This document shows, piece by piece, positions 13,033 to 23,973 of a stretch of 64,000 nt of DNA. Location of the stretch: contig CAMZMU010000089.1 in the NCBI GenBank assembly GCA_947311845.1, forward strand, positions 23,526,435-23,590,434, written 5' to 3'. Every line of letters starts with the position of its first letter. Position 1 is the first letter of the stretch. The stretch is from Poa pratensis (taxonomy: Eukaryota > Streptophyta > Magnoliopsida > Poales > Poaceae). A program made the translations under genes and the position numbers. The notes beneath the pieces were generated by a model. The model was not told where the DNA came from. It did not search any database and was given only the letters and a program-made list of their open reading frames with translations.

Positions 13033-14552
13033 GTCATGGCACAGGTAATGGTAACATAAATGAATCATAACCTTCACCACAGGTGCCCTAAAAGACAAGA
13101 CATATTGACACACTCGACATAACCATAAAAAGATTTAAAGTACATAGGAACATTAGTATTACAGAACGATTCTATGCAGAAAATATTAAAGTGGGGTAAG
13201 GAAGTGGTGACACAACAGAAATCTTGCTCACATAATTTTAGGTCAATTTCTGTCTAACCCCGGTTGGACAAACAAAAACAAATGCCACACTTCTTTTTTG
13301 ACAATACTGCAGAATATTATCATCAGAAAATCTTGTTGAAACCAAAAATGTCAATAGAAAGAAAGAAGAGTTTACATCTTTACTCAACAAAGAAATGTTT
13401 CTTCGGGGTGGAAAGAAAAGCTAGTCATTGGAGCACAGATAAAGCTCTAGATATATGAAACTAATGGATTGTTTTTCAAGGCCCGCAACAAATTGATACT
13501 AATACTATCACATCTACATCCAATGAAAAAACATACGTACCCTTACCTTGATTCATATCCTTAAATGTGGAAGTCAAAGATAAAGGAAAAATGTTGAGAC
13601 ATTGAAAACTACATGATCACATATGAAGTACAAAGATGAAGCCAAGAAAAAACTTGAAGTTATCCAGATGAAGCTGAGCAAAAACATGAAGTTTTACATA
13701 AATCAGACCAAAGCTACTCCACCCAGGCACCCAGAAACAATCAAGAAGAATGAAGCACAACGCCTGGGATTAATTACCAAACTATGCTATTGTGTGAGAT
13801 GAAAATTAATGCAACACGGGAATATATCAAGTTATAGCTTACAAAAGTGAAAGATCCATCCGAATTATCCAACATACAACTAGTAAAGGAAATTTAGACA
13901 AGAATGTAAAGGAAATCAATATTATTTGAAGAAGTAGTAGCACACCGAGCATACTGATTCAATAAATGGACAGACAAGTTCACCCCATAACAGACTAATT
14001 GTTACTCCTAGTGTAAGTTCTATGACAGAACCATACTAAATCTGTACCCGAACTAATACAGTGAGCAAAGTAATTGATCCAAGCAATTATGCACAGCAGA
14101 AATCGCAGAAAACTCAAATAACCTACGAGAGCTTAAGCACAATGCATTTAACATTGCAAAAAAAAATCTACACAAACAAGATCAGCCATGCAAACCCCCA
14201 AGCACAAAAGTTTCCAGACATGCACCGGACGCGTTCCATGCTGGCCATGGCACACCGAAACACACACGCGCCTGCCCCAAATCCCGCACACAAATCCATC
14301 ATATGGCACAGTCACATAAGCAAACCACGAACACAGGCATGAACACGACGCCCGCGTGCACGCACAGCCTAGAAAAAACCGGCGCTAAGGAGACATCTAC
14401 GCCAAATCGAGCGCGATTTAGGTGCGTGCGCACGAGAAAAAGCATCTAGTACTACTGCGCACAACAACGCCTCACCACAAACAACACGGCATCCGAACGA
14501 TCGCGCACAAGCAGCAACATCTAATTAAGGAGAGAAACGGCGAAGCCCATAC
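13033..14552. other. Remainder of DEAD-box gene intron 1
   Basis: AT-rich sequence between the Helitron 5' end and exon 1. It becomes GC-richer toward exon 1. I see no coding frame, repeat pair or transposon end here. Confidence 0.5.
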
Positions 14553-15154
14553 CTGCGCTGCGAGCTCTCTGGTGGGCGCGAGCACGAGAGCGCGCGGCCT
14601 GGCGACGCGGTTGTAGTCGTCGTAGTCGTACGCCTCCCTGCCGCCGCGACCGCCTCCGCCTCCTTGCCCTCCCGCCGCATCCGCCGCCGCCGCAATCAGC
14701 CCGCTCACCATGGGGAGGCAGAACGCGGCCGTCTTGCCGGACCCGTCTGCGCGCACGCCATCAGGTCCCTCCCGGACAGCACAATCGGCATGGAGTAGCG
14801 CTGCACGGGGGTCGGGCTGTCGTAGCCGCACCGCGCGACGTTCCGGAGCACGGCCTCCGCGAGCCCGGCCTCCTGGAACCCGTCCGCCGGCGCGGGCGCG
14901 CCGTCGCCGCTCACCTCCACCGGGATGTCGTACTTGTCGAGCCTCCGGCTCCCGTCCTCGATCTCGAGCCCGGCGAGGCCCTTGGCGACCTCGCCAGCCG
15001 TCGGCGCGGGGCGGCGGGGAGCGGCCGCCGCGGGCGTGGTGTTGGGGTAGCGCCCGGCCGAGCCGGAGTGGGAGGAGCGGCCGGAGCGGGTGACTGTGGT
15101 CCACTCGCCGGCGGTCGGGTCGTCATCGCCCCACCCGGTGTACGCCGCCGCCAT
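14553..15154 (-). pseudogene. DEAD-box helicase exon 1 (start codon, Q-motif, Walker A)
   Basis: ATG at 15154-15152 opens MAAAYTGWGDDD, followed by an Ala/Pro/Gly-rich low-complexity stretch, DKYDIPVEVSGDG and the Q-motif region (GYDSPTPVQ). It ends ELAAQ at a GT donor (14552-14551), which joins exactly to IHEEAKKF of exon 2 although that is 12.3 kb away. The exon is 602 bp; 603 is needed. The missing base falls inside the Walker A codons (QTG-SGK) at 14741-14744, next to a GGG run. GC content is very high, as in many grass first exons. Confidence 0.85.
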
Positions 15155-15640
15155 CTGGAGACCACTAAACCCTACCGGAGAAGGCGAGGGAGAAGGCAGG
15201 CAGGGGAAGGAAGGGTGAGGAGGCGAGGAGGCCGGCGTGGTGAATTTGTATGCCCATCCCTCGCACTGCGTCTGCGTGTGTGACTTGGGTGTGGTGCCGT
15301 GGGGGAGTGGTTGGGTAGATCGATGCACCCGGTCTATGGACCGGTAAGAGACAGAAACCGTACGATCGCCTCGAGGAGTTCGAGATGTGAGCTGTCCACA
15401 GCCGGTGGAGACGTTAGCTAGCCTCGGTGTATGGACCGGAGGCCGTTCCCAGCCGTCAGATCGGGATGGAGGCGTGCGATGGTGCAGCGGTGGCGGTGGC
15501 CGGGGTTTTTGGTGGACGCGGCGTCTGGCGTTTCGCGCGCAGGCTTTTTCTGACACCACAGAGGAAATGCTATGGGTACTTGAACGTTGTGTACCCGTCC
15601 AATCAAAGCCTGCCGTTGGGGCGATGCTACACAAGGTGGT
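15155..15640 (-). promoter_or_regulatory. 5' UTR and proximal promoter of the DEAD-box helicase gene
   Basis: GC-rich sequence directly upstream of the ATG at 15154, with no coding frame that matches a known family. I could not place a clear TATA box. Long frames here on both strands are by-products of GC richness. Confidence 0.35.
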
Positions 15641-16013
15641 AGATGAATTGGTAGATATACTCCGGTTGTACTACTTGTTGAACTTGGGGTTTTGTTCTGC
15701 TTTAATTACAGCTGGAGATACGCACTATGAGCAATAACTGATTATAAATTTTCAAAATTGCTTTACTCCCAGACGAATTTGAAGTACATACTAGTAGTCC
15801 CAGATTTAAGTTGGGATTTGTCTTCTTAATTCTACACGAGAGTTTCCATTACACAATGGATTTTTTTTTAAGTGATAGCTGAGACTTCTTCAAATTTTGC
15901 AGGGGAATGAGCAGAAATGCAGGTATTTGAATTTTTACAAGCCGAGTTCTCTTCGGTTTTAATTTCTGCAGCTCTGCCAAATAAGCACTTCCCTTCACGT
16001 GACTATCAAAATG

Positions 16014-16031
16014 TGTGTGTGTGTGTGTGTG
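16014..16031 (+). repeat. (TG)n microsatellite
   Basis: About nine TG units followed by a T-run; simple repeat in intergenic DNA. Confidence 0.8.
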
Positions 16032-16184
16032 TTTTTTTTATATCGAGCTTTACTCTTTTTTCATTAAAGCGTTTGGGAAATAACAAAAACTATTTCACGA
16101 TACCGGAAAGAAAAAATGAGTTCCTACCAAAGGACCGTTGCGAATACCCGCACCCGAGGCACCACTCCATGGCAAAAAGGTACT

Positions 16185-16312
16185 AGCGCATGCTCACTCT
16201 TTTCTAAATTATCGTAGTTTTTAGTTAAATTTTATTAAATTTGACCAAATATTTAGGAAAAAATATCAACATCTATAAAAATCAAATATTACAGACCAAA
16301 GGAGGGAATAGT
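16185..16312 (-). mobile_element. Decayed Stowaway-type MITE (one end)
   Basis: The right end reads AAATATTACAGACCAAAGGAGGGAATA; on the minus strand this is the familiar Stowaway start (TATTCCCTCC-TTGGTCTGTAATATTTG). The interior TTTGACCAAATATTTAGG is also typical. The left TIR is not recognisable, so the element is truncated or degraded. Confidence 0.5.
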
Positions 16313-16324
16313 ATAACGGAAATC

Positions 16325-16717
16325 GGCAGCAGCTCCTGAGCATCACTGCTCCCTTTTTTAAAAAAATTGAAAATCGCACTTTTTTGCTTCCAAAAATTCT
16401 GAAAAAATTCACACCAACACACATACATATCCCGCAGGTACGCCAGAAATTTCGTAGAAATTCATTATAGTTTGGGCTAGGCAAAAAAGTGAAATTTCTG
16501 ACAGATTCAACATACTTTTTACACTTGTTACTGACTAGAATTTTGTTATTTTTATACAGCTCAAAATACGACTTTTTTGCACCATAATTTGGCACGCACA
16601 TAAGAAACATGCATATGTATCTTAGGAAAAAAATTCGGATTTTTTTGAAACATAAATTTAAAATTTTCAATTTTTTAAAATACCAGGTTCACTGGTGCTC
16701 GGGAGCTGCAAATCTGC
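16325..16717. mobile_element. MITE of about 390 bp with imperfect TIRs
   Basis: The left end (GCAGCTCCTGAGCATCACTG near 16329-16348) mirrors the right end (CACTGGTGCTCGGGAGCTGC near 16690-16709). Flanks show a possible imperfect TSD: AAATCGGC on the left and AAATCTGC on the right. The interior is AT-rich and non-coding. Superfamily not certain (hAT or Mutator by TSD size). Confidence 0.5.
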
Positions 16718-16729
16718 TTCCTATAGTAT

Positions 16730-17940
16730 AGCTCTTACTTTCAGAAACGGAGAGAGGAAGTGCTTATTACAGACCAAAGCAAGAAACAGGTGTTGGATGG
16801 CTATGCTTTTCCCAACAAACAGGAGTAGATGAGTTACTGAGTACGTTGGTGTTTGAATTTCTAGAAAAGCTAGAATTACCTGTTTTGATATTTCGTATAC
16901 ACATTCAGTGATTCAGATTGCATTTTTGGACCCATGGTTGCTTCGCGGAAGCTGCCTTCTAGCCATGATAATGCGTTATTGTGCTTTGCTGTGCTTTGGG
17001 TGAGAGTGAGACGACGGGTCACTACTGCTCGTCTGCCCAAAACGGTGCTAGCTCCGGCAACTGTGCCCGACTCGTAATGCCGGCCTGCTGCGCTGCAGTC
17101 TATTCCGGGTAAACGCGGTTGCCGTGCGATTGGCTTTGGCTAGGCCCAGTCCCAGACGCGTGCGTGCTTGACCCGTGAGGCCGTGACCTCTTGACCGGCC
17201 TTAAAAGTGAAAAGCACAACTACACCTAAAATTGCCAGACACCGAACAGATTGATGTGAAAACTTTATGTTCTTGTTCTCTACGATCTTGTAATTGTTAC
17301 CTCCTGTGTTCCAAGACGTGGATGAATATTTGAGGGTCGCGTGTGTTTTGGTATACCCACACACGTCCCATAATTTTTTAAAGAAATTGTTAGTTTCGGA
17401 AAATAGAAAAAAAGTCACACACTTGTTGAACTTACCCGTATAAAATTCTGAAATAACATGACCATCTATTACGCGTGAAAATATGAAAGTGAGATGCGCT
17501 ACAGGGCCAGGTCCATGGAAGTGCTGCCACACAGAGTCCCAAATTATAGGGGCCCCACAAATTTCATATATGTATAGAGGCATGTTAGCCTTGCAGCGAA
17601 AAAAATTGGCAGCCCAAATGCACTGCAACTCTCAGCCCTGTAAACTAGTGACGGGTTGTCCTTCCTAGGGTTTAAGCGATCGGCAAAACTGACTCGGCGA
17701 GCTGAATCCAATCATGATCAATTTCAGCAAAAGGATCGGTCCTCGCCTCTTCGAAGTCATCATGGGAAAGCATCAACCCGTTATCCAAAAGCGTAAGAGA
17801 AAAGGCTGTCTTAATTCAATCTAAAAAATGATCTATATATGGACATGTTATTATAAAAGAATCGTAAATATCTTCCAATAAGCTATGGTTTGGGAGTTGA
17901 ATAGGTGTGATTTCTCAGTGTACCGATTGCTATGTATAAT
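16730..17940. other. Intergenic, nothing recognised
   Basis: Mixed-composition sequence, with a moderately GC-rich patch at 17000-17190. Minus-strand frames here match no family I know, and no transposon ends were found. Confidence 0.4.
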
Positions 17941-19180
17941 ATTGTGTCATATATGCTATAATTGTTTAATAATTTATTTATTTTAATGAGATAGGCCACA
18001 TAATAGAGTTTCTTACATGCCCCCTAATTTATCGGCCCAGCCGTGAGATGCTACAATATAGGTCACGTAAGTCAAAGTGAAGTTTCTCAATTTAACATTT
18101 TCACATAGACAAATACCTTGTTTAAAATTAATAAAGTCTGATTGGTTCAAAGGACGTTAACAATATGCTGGGAAGACCAACTTAAGTTTAGAGCATCTCC
18201 AACTCACCATCCACTTTTAAAAAATTCACGAGCTTTTTATTTTTTGTGAACACTTTTAAATTTGTGGACATTTTTTAATCCACGTATATTTCTAAATTTC
18301 TTAACAATCTTTTCTAAATTCATTAATATTTTAAAAACCACAATTCGTTTCAAATTCATGAATATATTTCAAAGCTGTGAAATATTTTCAATTTGTGTTT
18401 TTTCTTCAAATTTAGGAATATTTTTATGCATTAGAGCTTTTCAATTCCAGAAATATTTGTAGTTAGTGAACATTTTTAAAATGCGTGGACTGTATTTTGA
18501 ATCCACGAACATATTTAAATTCATGAATATTTAAAATACAAACATTTGCTCAATTTTGAACATTTTTTAAATTCACGTATATTTTTAAATTCATGAATGT
18601 TTTTCAAATCCACGAACAATTTTCAAATTCATAAGCATTTTAAATATGTGAACATATTTTACATTCATCGTCATTTCTACTGAATCATGAAAACTTTTAA
18701 ATCCATAGATAAGTTTCAAATTTATTGTCATTTTAAAATCAGTGAACTGTTTTGATTTTACAATTTATAGAAATCAATAAAAAACGAATAATTTTCCTGA
18801 GCAGACTACCCAAAAATAAACAATGTTGGAGCAATCAAAACGTGGGCGAGCCAGAAAAGAACGAGAGCGAGTGAGTGAGCTTTTTTGGGCCAGCCTAATT
18901 TTGTGCACGACGTTGAATTTGACGCAAAGAGCGTCAAAATGGTGCAATTCCACAATTTCGGGGAATTGCCCACGACCCCTTCAAACCCATGCCCTAAAAT
19001 AGATATTAAGTAGTCAGGTGCTATTCGATCCACGAAAGGTTGGAGAAAATTACTCCAACCTTGGTGCACCCGAACCAACACAAGGCCCAAAAGCCAAGAG
19101 CCCAAGAGTACAACCCGCACGACCCAAGTAACTTGCAGATTTATTCCAAACCGAGTCCAATCAGAAGGTAGAGTCCATAT
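17941..19180. repeat. Tandem duplication unit A (about 1.24 kb)
   Basis: Unit A and unit B (19207-20285) share the same order of landmarks: CATATATGCTATAATTGTTTAAT at the start, GAGCATCTCCAACTCACCATC (18191 and 19437), a long AT-rich block of degenerate phrases such as AAATTCATGAACATTTTT, then CAGACTACCC and a block ending GTCCAATCA...AGAGTCCATATTG. Copies differ by many substitutions and small indels, so the duplication is old. The AT-rich core is itself a degenerate repeat of roughly 20-25 bp phrases. Confidence 0.8.
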
Positions 19181-19206
19181 TGATCTGAAAAACATTCACG
19201 AATTGT

Positions 19207-20285
19207 ATTGTGGCATATATGTTATAATTGTTTAATTTTTTAATGAGATAAGCCACATAATAGAGTTTGTGCAGGCCCCGAATTTATTGGCTCGGCCCTG
19301 AAATGCTACAATATAGGACACGGTAAGTCAAAGTTAAGCATTCTCGGTTTATCATTTTCACACAAATACCATGTTTTAAATTAATAAAGTCCGATTAGTT
19401 TAGAGGACAATAATTGGGAAGACTAACTTAAGTTTAGAGCATCTCCAACTCACCATCCACTTTTAAAAAAATCACAAGAATTTTTATTTTTTGTGAACAC
19501 TTCTAAATTCATGAGCATTTTTTGAATCCATGAATATTTTTAAATTTCTTAACAATCTTATCTAAATTCGTGATTTTTTTAAAATCCACAATTTCGATTC
19601 AAATTCATGAACGTTTTTCAAAGCCGTGAAATATTTTTCAATTTGTGATTGTTTTCTTCAAATTCACGAAGATTTTTATGCTTTAGAACATTTCAATTTC
19701 AGAAATATTCAAAATCAGTGAACTGTTCTAAAATTCATGAACCCTTTTTTGGATCCACAAACATATTTAAATTCATGATTTTTTTATAAAAAATCACAAA
19801 CATTTTTTTACAAATTTGTGCCTTTTTTAAATTGGCGAACATTTTTAAATTCGTGAATGTTTTTCAGATCCACGCACAAATTTTAAATTCATAAGCATTT
19901 GTAAATATGTGAGCATTTTTTACATTCACGATCATTTTATAAATTCATGAAAACTTTTAAATCCATAGATATTTTTTCAAATTAATGAAAATTTAAAATC
20001 TTTGAACTGTTTTGATTTCACGATTTACAGAAAATCAATAAAAAGCCAATATTTCCCGAGCAGACTAGCCAAAGAAAACATTGTGAACCGGCCTTAAACA
20101 TGGGCGAGGGAGAAGAATGAGAGCGAGCGACCGAGCTTTTTTAGGCGAGCCCAATTTTCTCCAACCTTTGGTCCACCCTCCCGAACCAACACAAGGCCCA
20201 AGAGCCGAGAGTACAACCCACACGACCCAAGTAACTTGAAGATTTATTCCAAACCGAGTCCAATCACAAGTTAGAGTCCATATTG
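19207..20285. repeat. Tandem duplication unit B, abutting the F-box gene
   Basis: Second unit of the duplication. It ends at AGAGTCCATATTG (20273-20285), about 190 bp before the F-box ATG. The last part therefore forms the promoter or 5' UTR of that gene, while the matching end of unit A (near 19180) leads into no gene. This suggests the upstream region was duplicated while the coding part stayed single, or that a second gene copy was lost. Confidence 0.75.
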
Positions 20286-20474
20286 CATCCGATGCAGAGA
20301 GCCACGTCCCCTTTTTTTCCTTCCCGTACGACCAGTGCTCCAGTCTCCACACGGTCGAAGGAGATAAATCCGAGTCCATCTTGTACACGATCCCCACATC
20401 CGATTCATCATATCGGGTTGTGCGAGGAGACCGAGGACCACCAGACCCTACGTAGAATTTGGTGTGAAATCGCC

Positions 20475-21605
20475 ATGGAAACAGAGCCAACAAAGATGGA
20501 GCTGCTACGGGTTCCGTCAACCAGCACGCCGGTCTCCCTGCCAAACGACGTCATCTTCAACATCCTCTCTAGGGTCCCGGTGAATTCTCTATGCCGGTTC
20601 AGAGGTGTGTCCAGAGGGTGGCGTGCCCTCATCTCCGATCCCGTCTTCATCGCCGCAAAAAAGTCCCACCCCGCGGAGCCGTTCCTCGTTGTCGAATCCT
20701 CTAGAGAAAATTCGTGTCTGCGGCTGGTTGGTTTGGATGGCAGAGTTGTTAGGGTGATGGATGAAATGGGTTTTGATTGGACACCGATGTGCATGAGCCC
20801 AGTTGACGACGTCTTATGTGTTACCACCTATTTGGATGACAACCTTGTCGCTGGGATGATCGACCTCCCTAATATGGAGGTGCTTCTCACTCGCCTGGAA
20901 TTCGATGGAGCATGGGGCTGCGGTCGTGCGGTCCCGTCCGGCGCGTACAAGGTGGTGCGTTTCAATTCCTCCCTCGAGTGCGAGGTATTCACGATAGGAG
21001 ATGGTGATGATCGGTGGAGGAAGAGGAAATCTTTCCACTTCCGTATAGACTACACCAGCCTTCACAAACACACTGCAGCGGTTAATGGCACGCTGCATTT
21101 CTTGGCGAAGGCGCTACCGGATGTAACAGGCAGTGTACTCCGATTTGACCTTGAGAGGGAGGAGTGGAAGAGCAGTATCAAAGGCCCACCAGGTGTGGAA
21201 CTTGGACGGACAGAAATCAGCCTAGGAGAGCTCGATGGTTCCTTGTGTATGGTAGAACCAGAGATACATAGCAAAAACTTTGGATATACGAATGTATGGC
21301 TCCTAGCTGATTCTGACGAGAGTACATGGGTCAAGAAGTACAAGATACCCTTTGACCCATCGACGTATCATCAGATAATGCCTTTGAGAGTGTTTGAGAA
21401 CAGTTCCAAATTGCTTTTACGTTACAAAAAGTTCGGAGAAGCACCGGGACTACAAATCTACGACCATAATGACGAAACGTGCATAGAAGCAATGGAAAAT
21501 CTGCTCGACGGCCAGGTGTACAGTATCGGAATTTGCAGCTTGCACCTAGGGAGTTTTATCTCGCACAAGATCCAGTGCGCCAAATCATCTGTACGTTATA
21601 TCTAG
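20475..21605 (+). CDS. F-box protein with associated C-terminal domain, single exon
   Basis: Intact 376-residue frame from the ATG at 20475 (METEPTKMELLRVPS). An F-box lies near residues 20-60 (SLPNDVIFNILSRVPVNSLC, then FRGVSRGWRALISDP); this segment binds SKP1 in SCF ubiquitin ligases. The rest resembles the F-box-associated repeat region of grass F-box proteins that recruits substrates (a block near MIDLPNMEVL and VNGTLHFLAK, then VLRFDLEREEW). The frame is open further upstream, but there it has no conserved features, so I start at METEP. No intron is needed. Its promoter lies in duplication unit B. The substrate cannot be told from sequence. Confidence 0.85.
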   Translation: METEPTKMELLRVPSTSTPVSLPNDVIFNILSRVPVNSLCRFRGVSRGWRALISDPVFIAAKKSHPAEPFLVVESSRENSCLRLVGLDGRVVRVMDEMGFDWTPMCMSPVDDVLCVTTYLDDNLVAGMIDLPNMEVLLTRLEFDGAWGCGRAVPSGAYKVVRFNSSLECEVFTIGDGDDRWRKRKSFHFRIDYTSLHKHTAAVNGTLHFLAKALPDVTGSVLRFDLEREEWKSSIKGPPGVELGRTEISLGELDGSLCMVEPEIHSKNFGYTNVWLLADSDESTWVKKYKIPFDPSTYHQIMPLRVFENSSKLLLRYKKFGEAPGLQIYDHNDETCIEAMENLLDGQVYSIGICSLHLGSFISHKIQCAKSSVRYI

Positions 21606-21743
21606 AAGTATTTCCCTAGAGCCTTAGATTTGTGAAACATACATCACGGTTTGAGCAGGCCCGATTGTGGCGAATTGCGAATTTGTACAAATTGATTATG
21701 CCATTATGATATGTTAAACCATTTCGTTAGCTGTTTTCTCATA

Positions 21744-21837
21744 CTCCCTCCCATCCGATATAAATGTCGTGACCTGTACGTCTGTTTTGTACTAAGCTAG
21801 TTGTTTCTCCATGACAGTTAAAAGAGATCATAGGGAG
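21744..21837. mobile_element. Short Stowaway-type MITE (94 bp)
   Basis: TA-CTCCCTCCCATC at the left and ATCATAGGGAG-TA at the right, with TA duplicated at 21742-21743 and 21838-21839. It is non-coding, about 140 bp after the F-box stop. The TIRs match only over the outermost bases. Confidence 0.6.
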
Positions 21838-22138
21838 TAGTAAAATTTGGAAGTATCCATGATTACTACCAATGAATAGGATATAGCTTTTATATCCTGG
21901 ATTTCTATGGTATATGGAATTTCTAGTTACCTTAGCTATTTTCTCATAGTCTAAAAGAAAAAAAATCACGTTCTAACAAGCATTCAATCCATCCGCGAGA
22001 TCCTTGAAATATAAACTACGGCACTTTCGCATCTCTTCTCTCGCGAAGCAGAGGGCGATGCCAATGCAACCGCATATTAGCATGGCCGCCGGCCCTCACC
22101 CCCGGTTTCGCCTTTGCAAGCTGGTTGCGGACTTGCGG

Positions 22139-22938
22139 TTCACGGTGGGCATATTTCCCGATCCCGAATCCCTAATCCCGAAAATCCCGATCCCGAACCC
22201 GAATTACCCGAACCCGAGAATCCCAATAGCATTTTCGGGAAGGGGATCTGATTTCCCGAATTTATCTCGGGAAATTCGGGAATGTGATTTTATTTCCCGA
22301 ATATCCCGAAAGTGTGGCAGCCCAGCAGAAACGCGAGAGGCCCAACCCACTATCGATCCGCTCCACAGCCCACAGGCGCACGACGCATGACCGCACAAGG
22401 CACAACCCTAGCCAGGAGGCACGATCCACTCCAGTGCACGCACGATCCACTCCAGTGCACGTAGCAGGCAGCACGCTCGCTCGATCCGCAGCCGCCACAG
22501 CCCAGAGGGCACGCTCGCTCGATCCTCAACCGCACTCGCTCGATCCGCCGGCCGCCGCCCGCCCGCGCCGCCAAGCGCTCCCAGCCTTTCGTACCGTCCC
22601 CAACCACGCCGTTCGCCCGCGTCGTCGATCCGCCGGCCGCCGTCCGCCCGCCCGCGTCGCCAATCGCTCCCAGCCTACCGTACCGCCTCCACTTCCACTC
22701 AAGGACGGCCACGGCGTTGGAGCTTTGGAGGGGGCAAGCTAGCTGCACGCCTGCACCGCCGGCTCGACGCCTGAAGAATCGACAACTTCGGGATATTTGG
22801 GAATTCCCGATCCCGATCCCGAATTGTCGGGAATCAGTTTTTTTTATGAAATTTCGGGAGTCATTTCTTGAATCCCGAATTCTTTTTTTCCCGAATATCC
22901 CGTCCCGAAATTTCGGGAATTCCCGAACGCCCGGCCTG
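22139..22938. mobile_element. hAT-type non-autonomous element (about 0.8 kb) with 8-bp TSD
   Basis: Flanked by the direct repeat ACTTGCGG (22131-22138 and 22939-22946; identity extends to 10 bp). Subterminal zones on both sides are packed with TCCCGA/TCGGGA words in both orientations (22155-22310 and 22790-22930). The ends are a weak inverted match (TTCACGGTGGGC versus CAGGCCGGGC read inward). The centre is GC-rich, with a 21-bp tandem duplication at 22421-22461 and no credible gene. Confidence 0.7.
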
Positions 22939-23069
22939 ACTTGCGGTGGACTTGGTTCACGCTTCTTGACCATGTCGAAAGAGAGCTCGAACGGCGAGGA
23001 GGATTGCGGCGAGGCTATGAAACCCGTAGTGTGCAGGTCGCATGCATACTATATGTCGCGGGTCACCCT

Positions 23070-23482
23070 CAAAGTTTTAAATAGCCCGCTATAGCTTTTG
23101 GAGAGTCCTCTTGCTAACGCTACGCACGTTTAACGCTAACTAAAAACGACGCTAATAGCCCGCTAAATCCCGTTGTAGCACTAAATTTAGAGTCATTTTG
23201 CCCGCTAAACCGCTACAATCATAGAAGGGACACAAGTTTCAGGCTCTAGGTGGGCAAAGCTTAGTCATTGAGCTGGAATTTCTAATTAATACTTGGTTTT
23301 AAGATATATGTGAATGTGTAGGTCAATTATATATGATATATAATATATGATACTTGATTGTAGGTTTATTTTTTTTAGGAAAAACGCTAAATGGGTTTAG
23401 CTTCGCTATAGCTCCGCTATAGCCTTTCATAGCTTCTGTCGGAGCCGCCACTAAATGGAATATCCCGCTATTTAAAACATTG
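23070..23482. mobile_element. hAT-type MITE (413 bp) with 8-bp TSD
   Basis: TIRs CAAAGTTTTAAATAGCCCGC at the left and, read inward from the right, CAATGTTTTAAATAGCGGG. The TSD GTCACCCT lies at 23062-23069 and 23483-23490. The interior repeats CGCTAA/CGCTATAGC words in both orientations and is non-coding. It sits 124 bp to the right of the previous hAT element. Confidence 0.88.
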
Positions 23483-23928
23483 GTCACCCTTGACAGCCTA
23501 CTTGATGAAGCATGGATGGACCCATATGTCGTGTCCTCGTTAGGCCGGCGTCCATAGCTTGCTTGGTGGTCGACTGTCTTTGTTTGGCCGGATGGCACCG
23601 AGGCTCGGATGTTTGTTTTTCTTATAAAGATGATTATGGTTAATCATATAACGGTAGAATTGGCAGGAGAAGCAATCTGAATTCAAATAAACAGCCAAGC
23701 AAGACATCTGGGGCCATCCGATATGGTCTAAAAATACATATTCCGATATGACTTCTGAAAAAATAGAACCATTTGATTGTTTTGCAGGTCTGTATGGCGC
23801 GAAAATCTTGCACGCTTGGGTGGTACCTCCATATGCATGATGTTTGCAACAATCTGAGCATCACCTATCTATGAAGGGAAACCTGCATTATCTATGAAGG
23901 GAAACCCTGCATAGATAGGGGATACAAC

Positions 23929-23965
23929 CAGTGGCGGACCCGACCTGGCCGTGGGTCCGCCACTG
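23929..23965. mobile_element. 37-bp hAT relic: two 13-bp TIRs with 8-bp TSD
   Basis: CAGTGGCGGACCC and its exact reverse complement GGGTCCGCCACTG are separated by only 11 bp. The unit is flanked by GATACAAC at 23921-23928 and 23966-23973. CAGTGGCGGA is a hAT-type terminus. The whole would fold as a perfect hairpin. Confidence 0.85.
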
Positions 23966-23973
23966 GATACAAC

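Noticed and set aside
18190..20060. CRISPR-like array of short phrases
   Set aside because: Phrases are degenerate, unevenly spaced and AT-rich, in a plant nuclear context; no constant repeat with unique spacers.
20283..20474. Longer N-terminus for the F-box protein
   Set aside because: The upstream open frame has no conserved feature, overlaps duplication unit B and its first codons are non-ATG; the ATG at 20475 fits the family.
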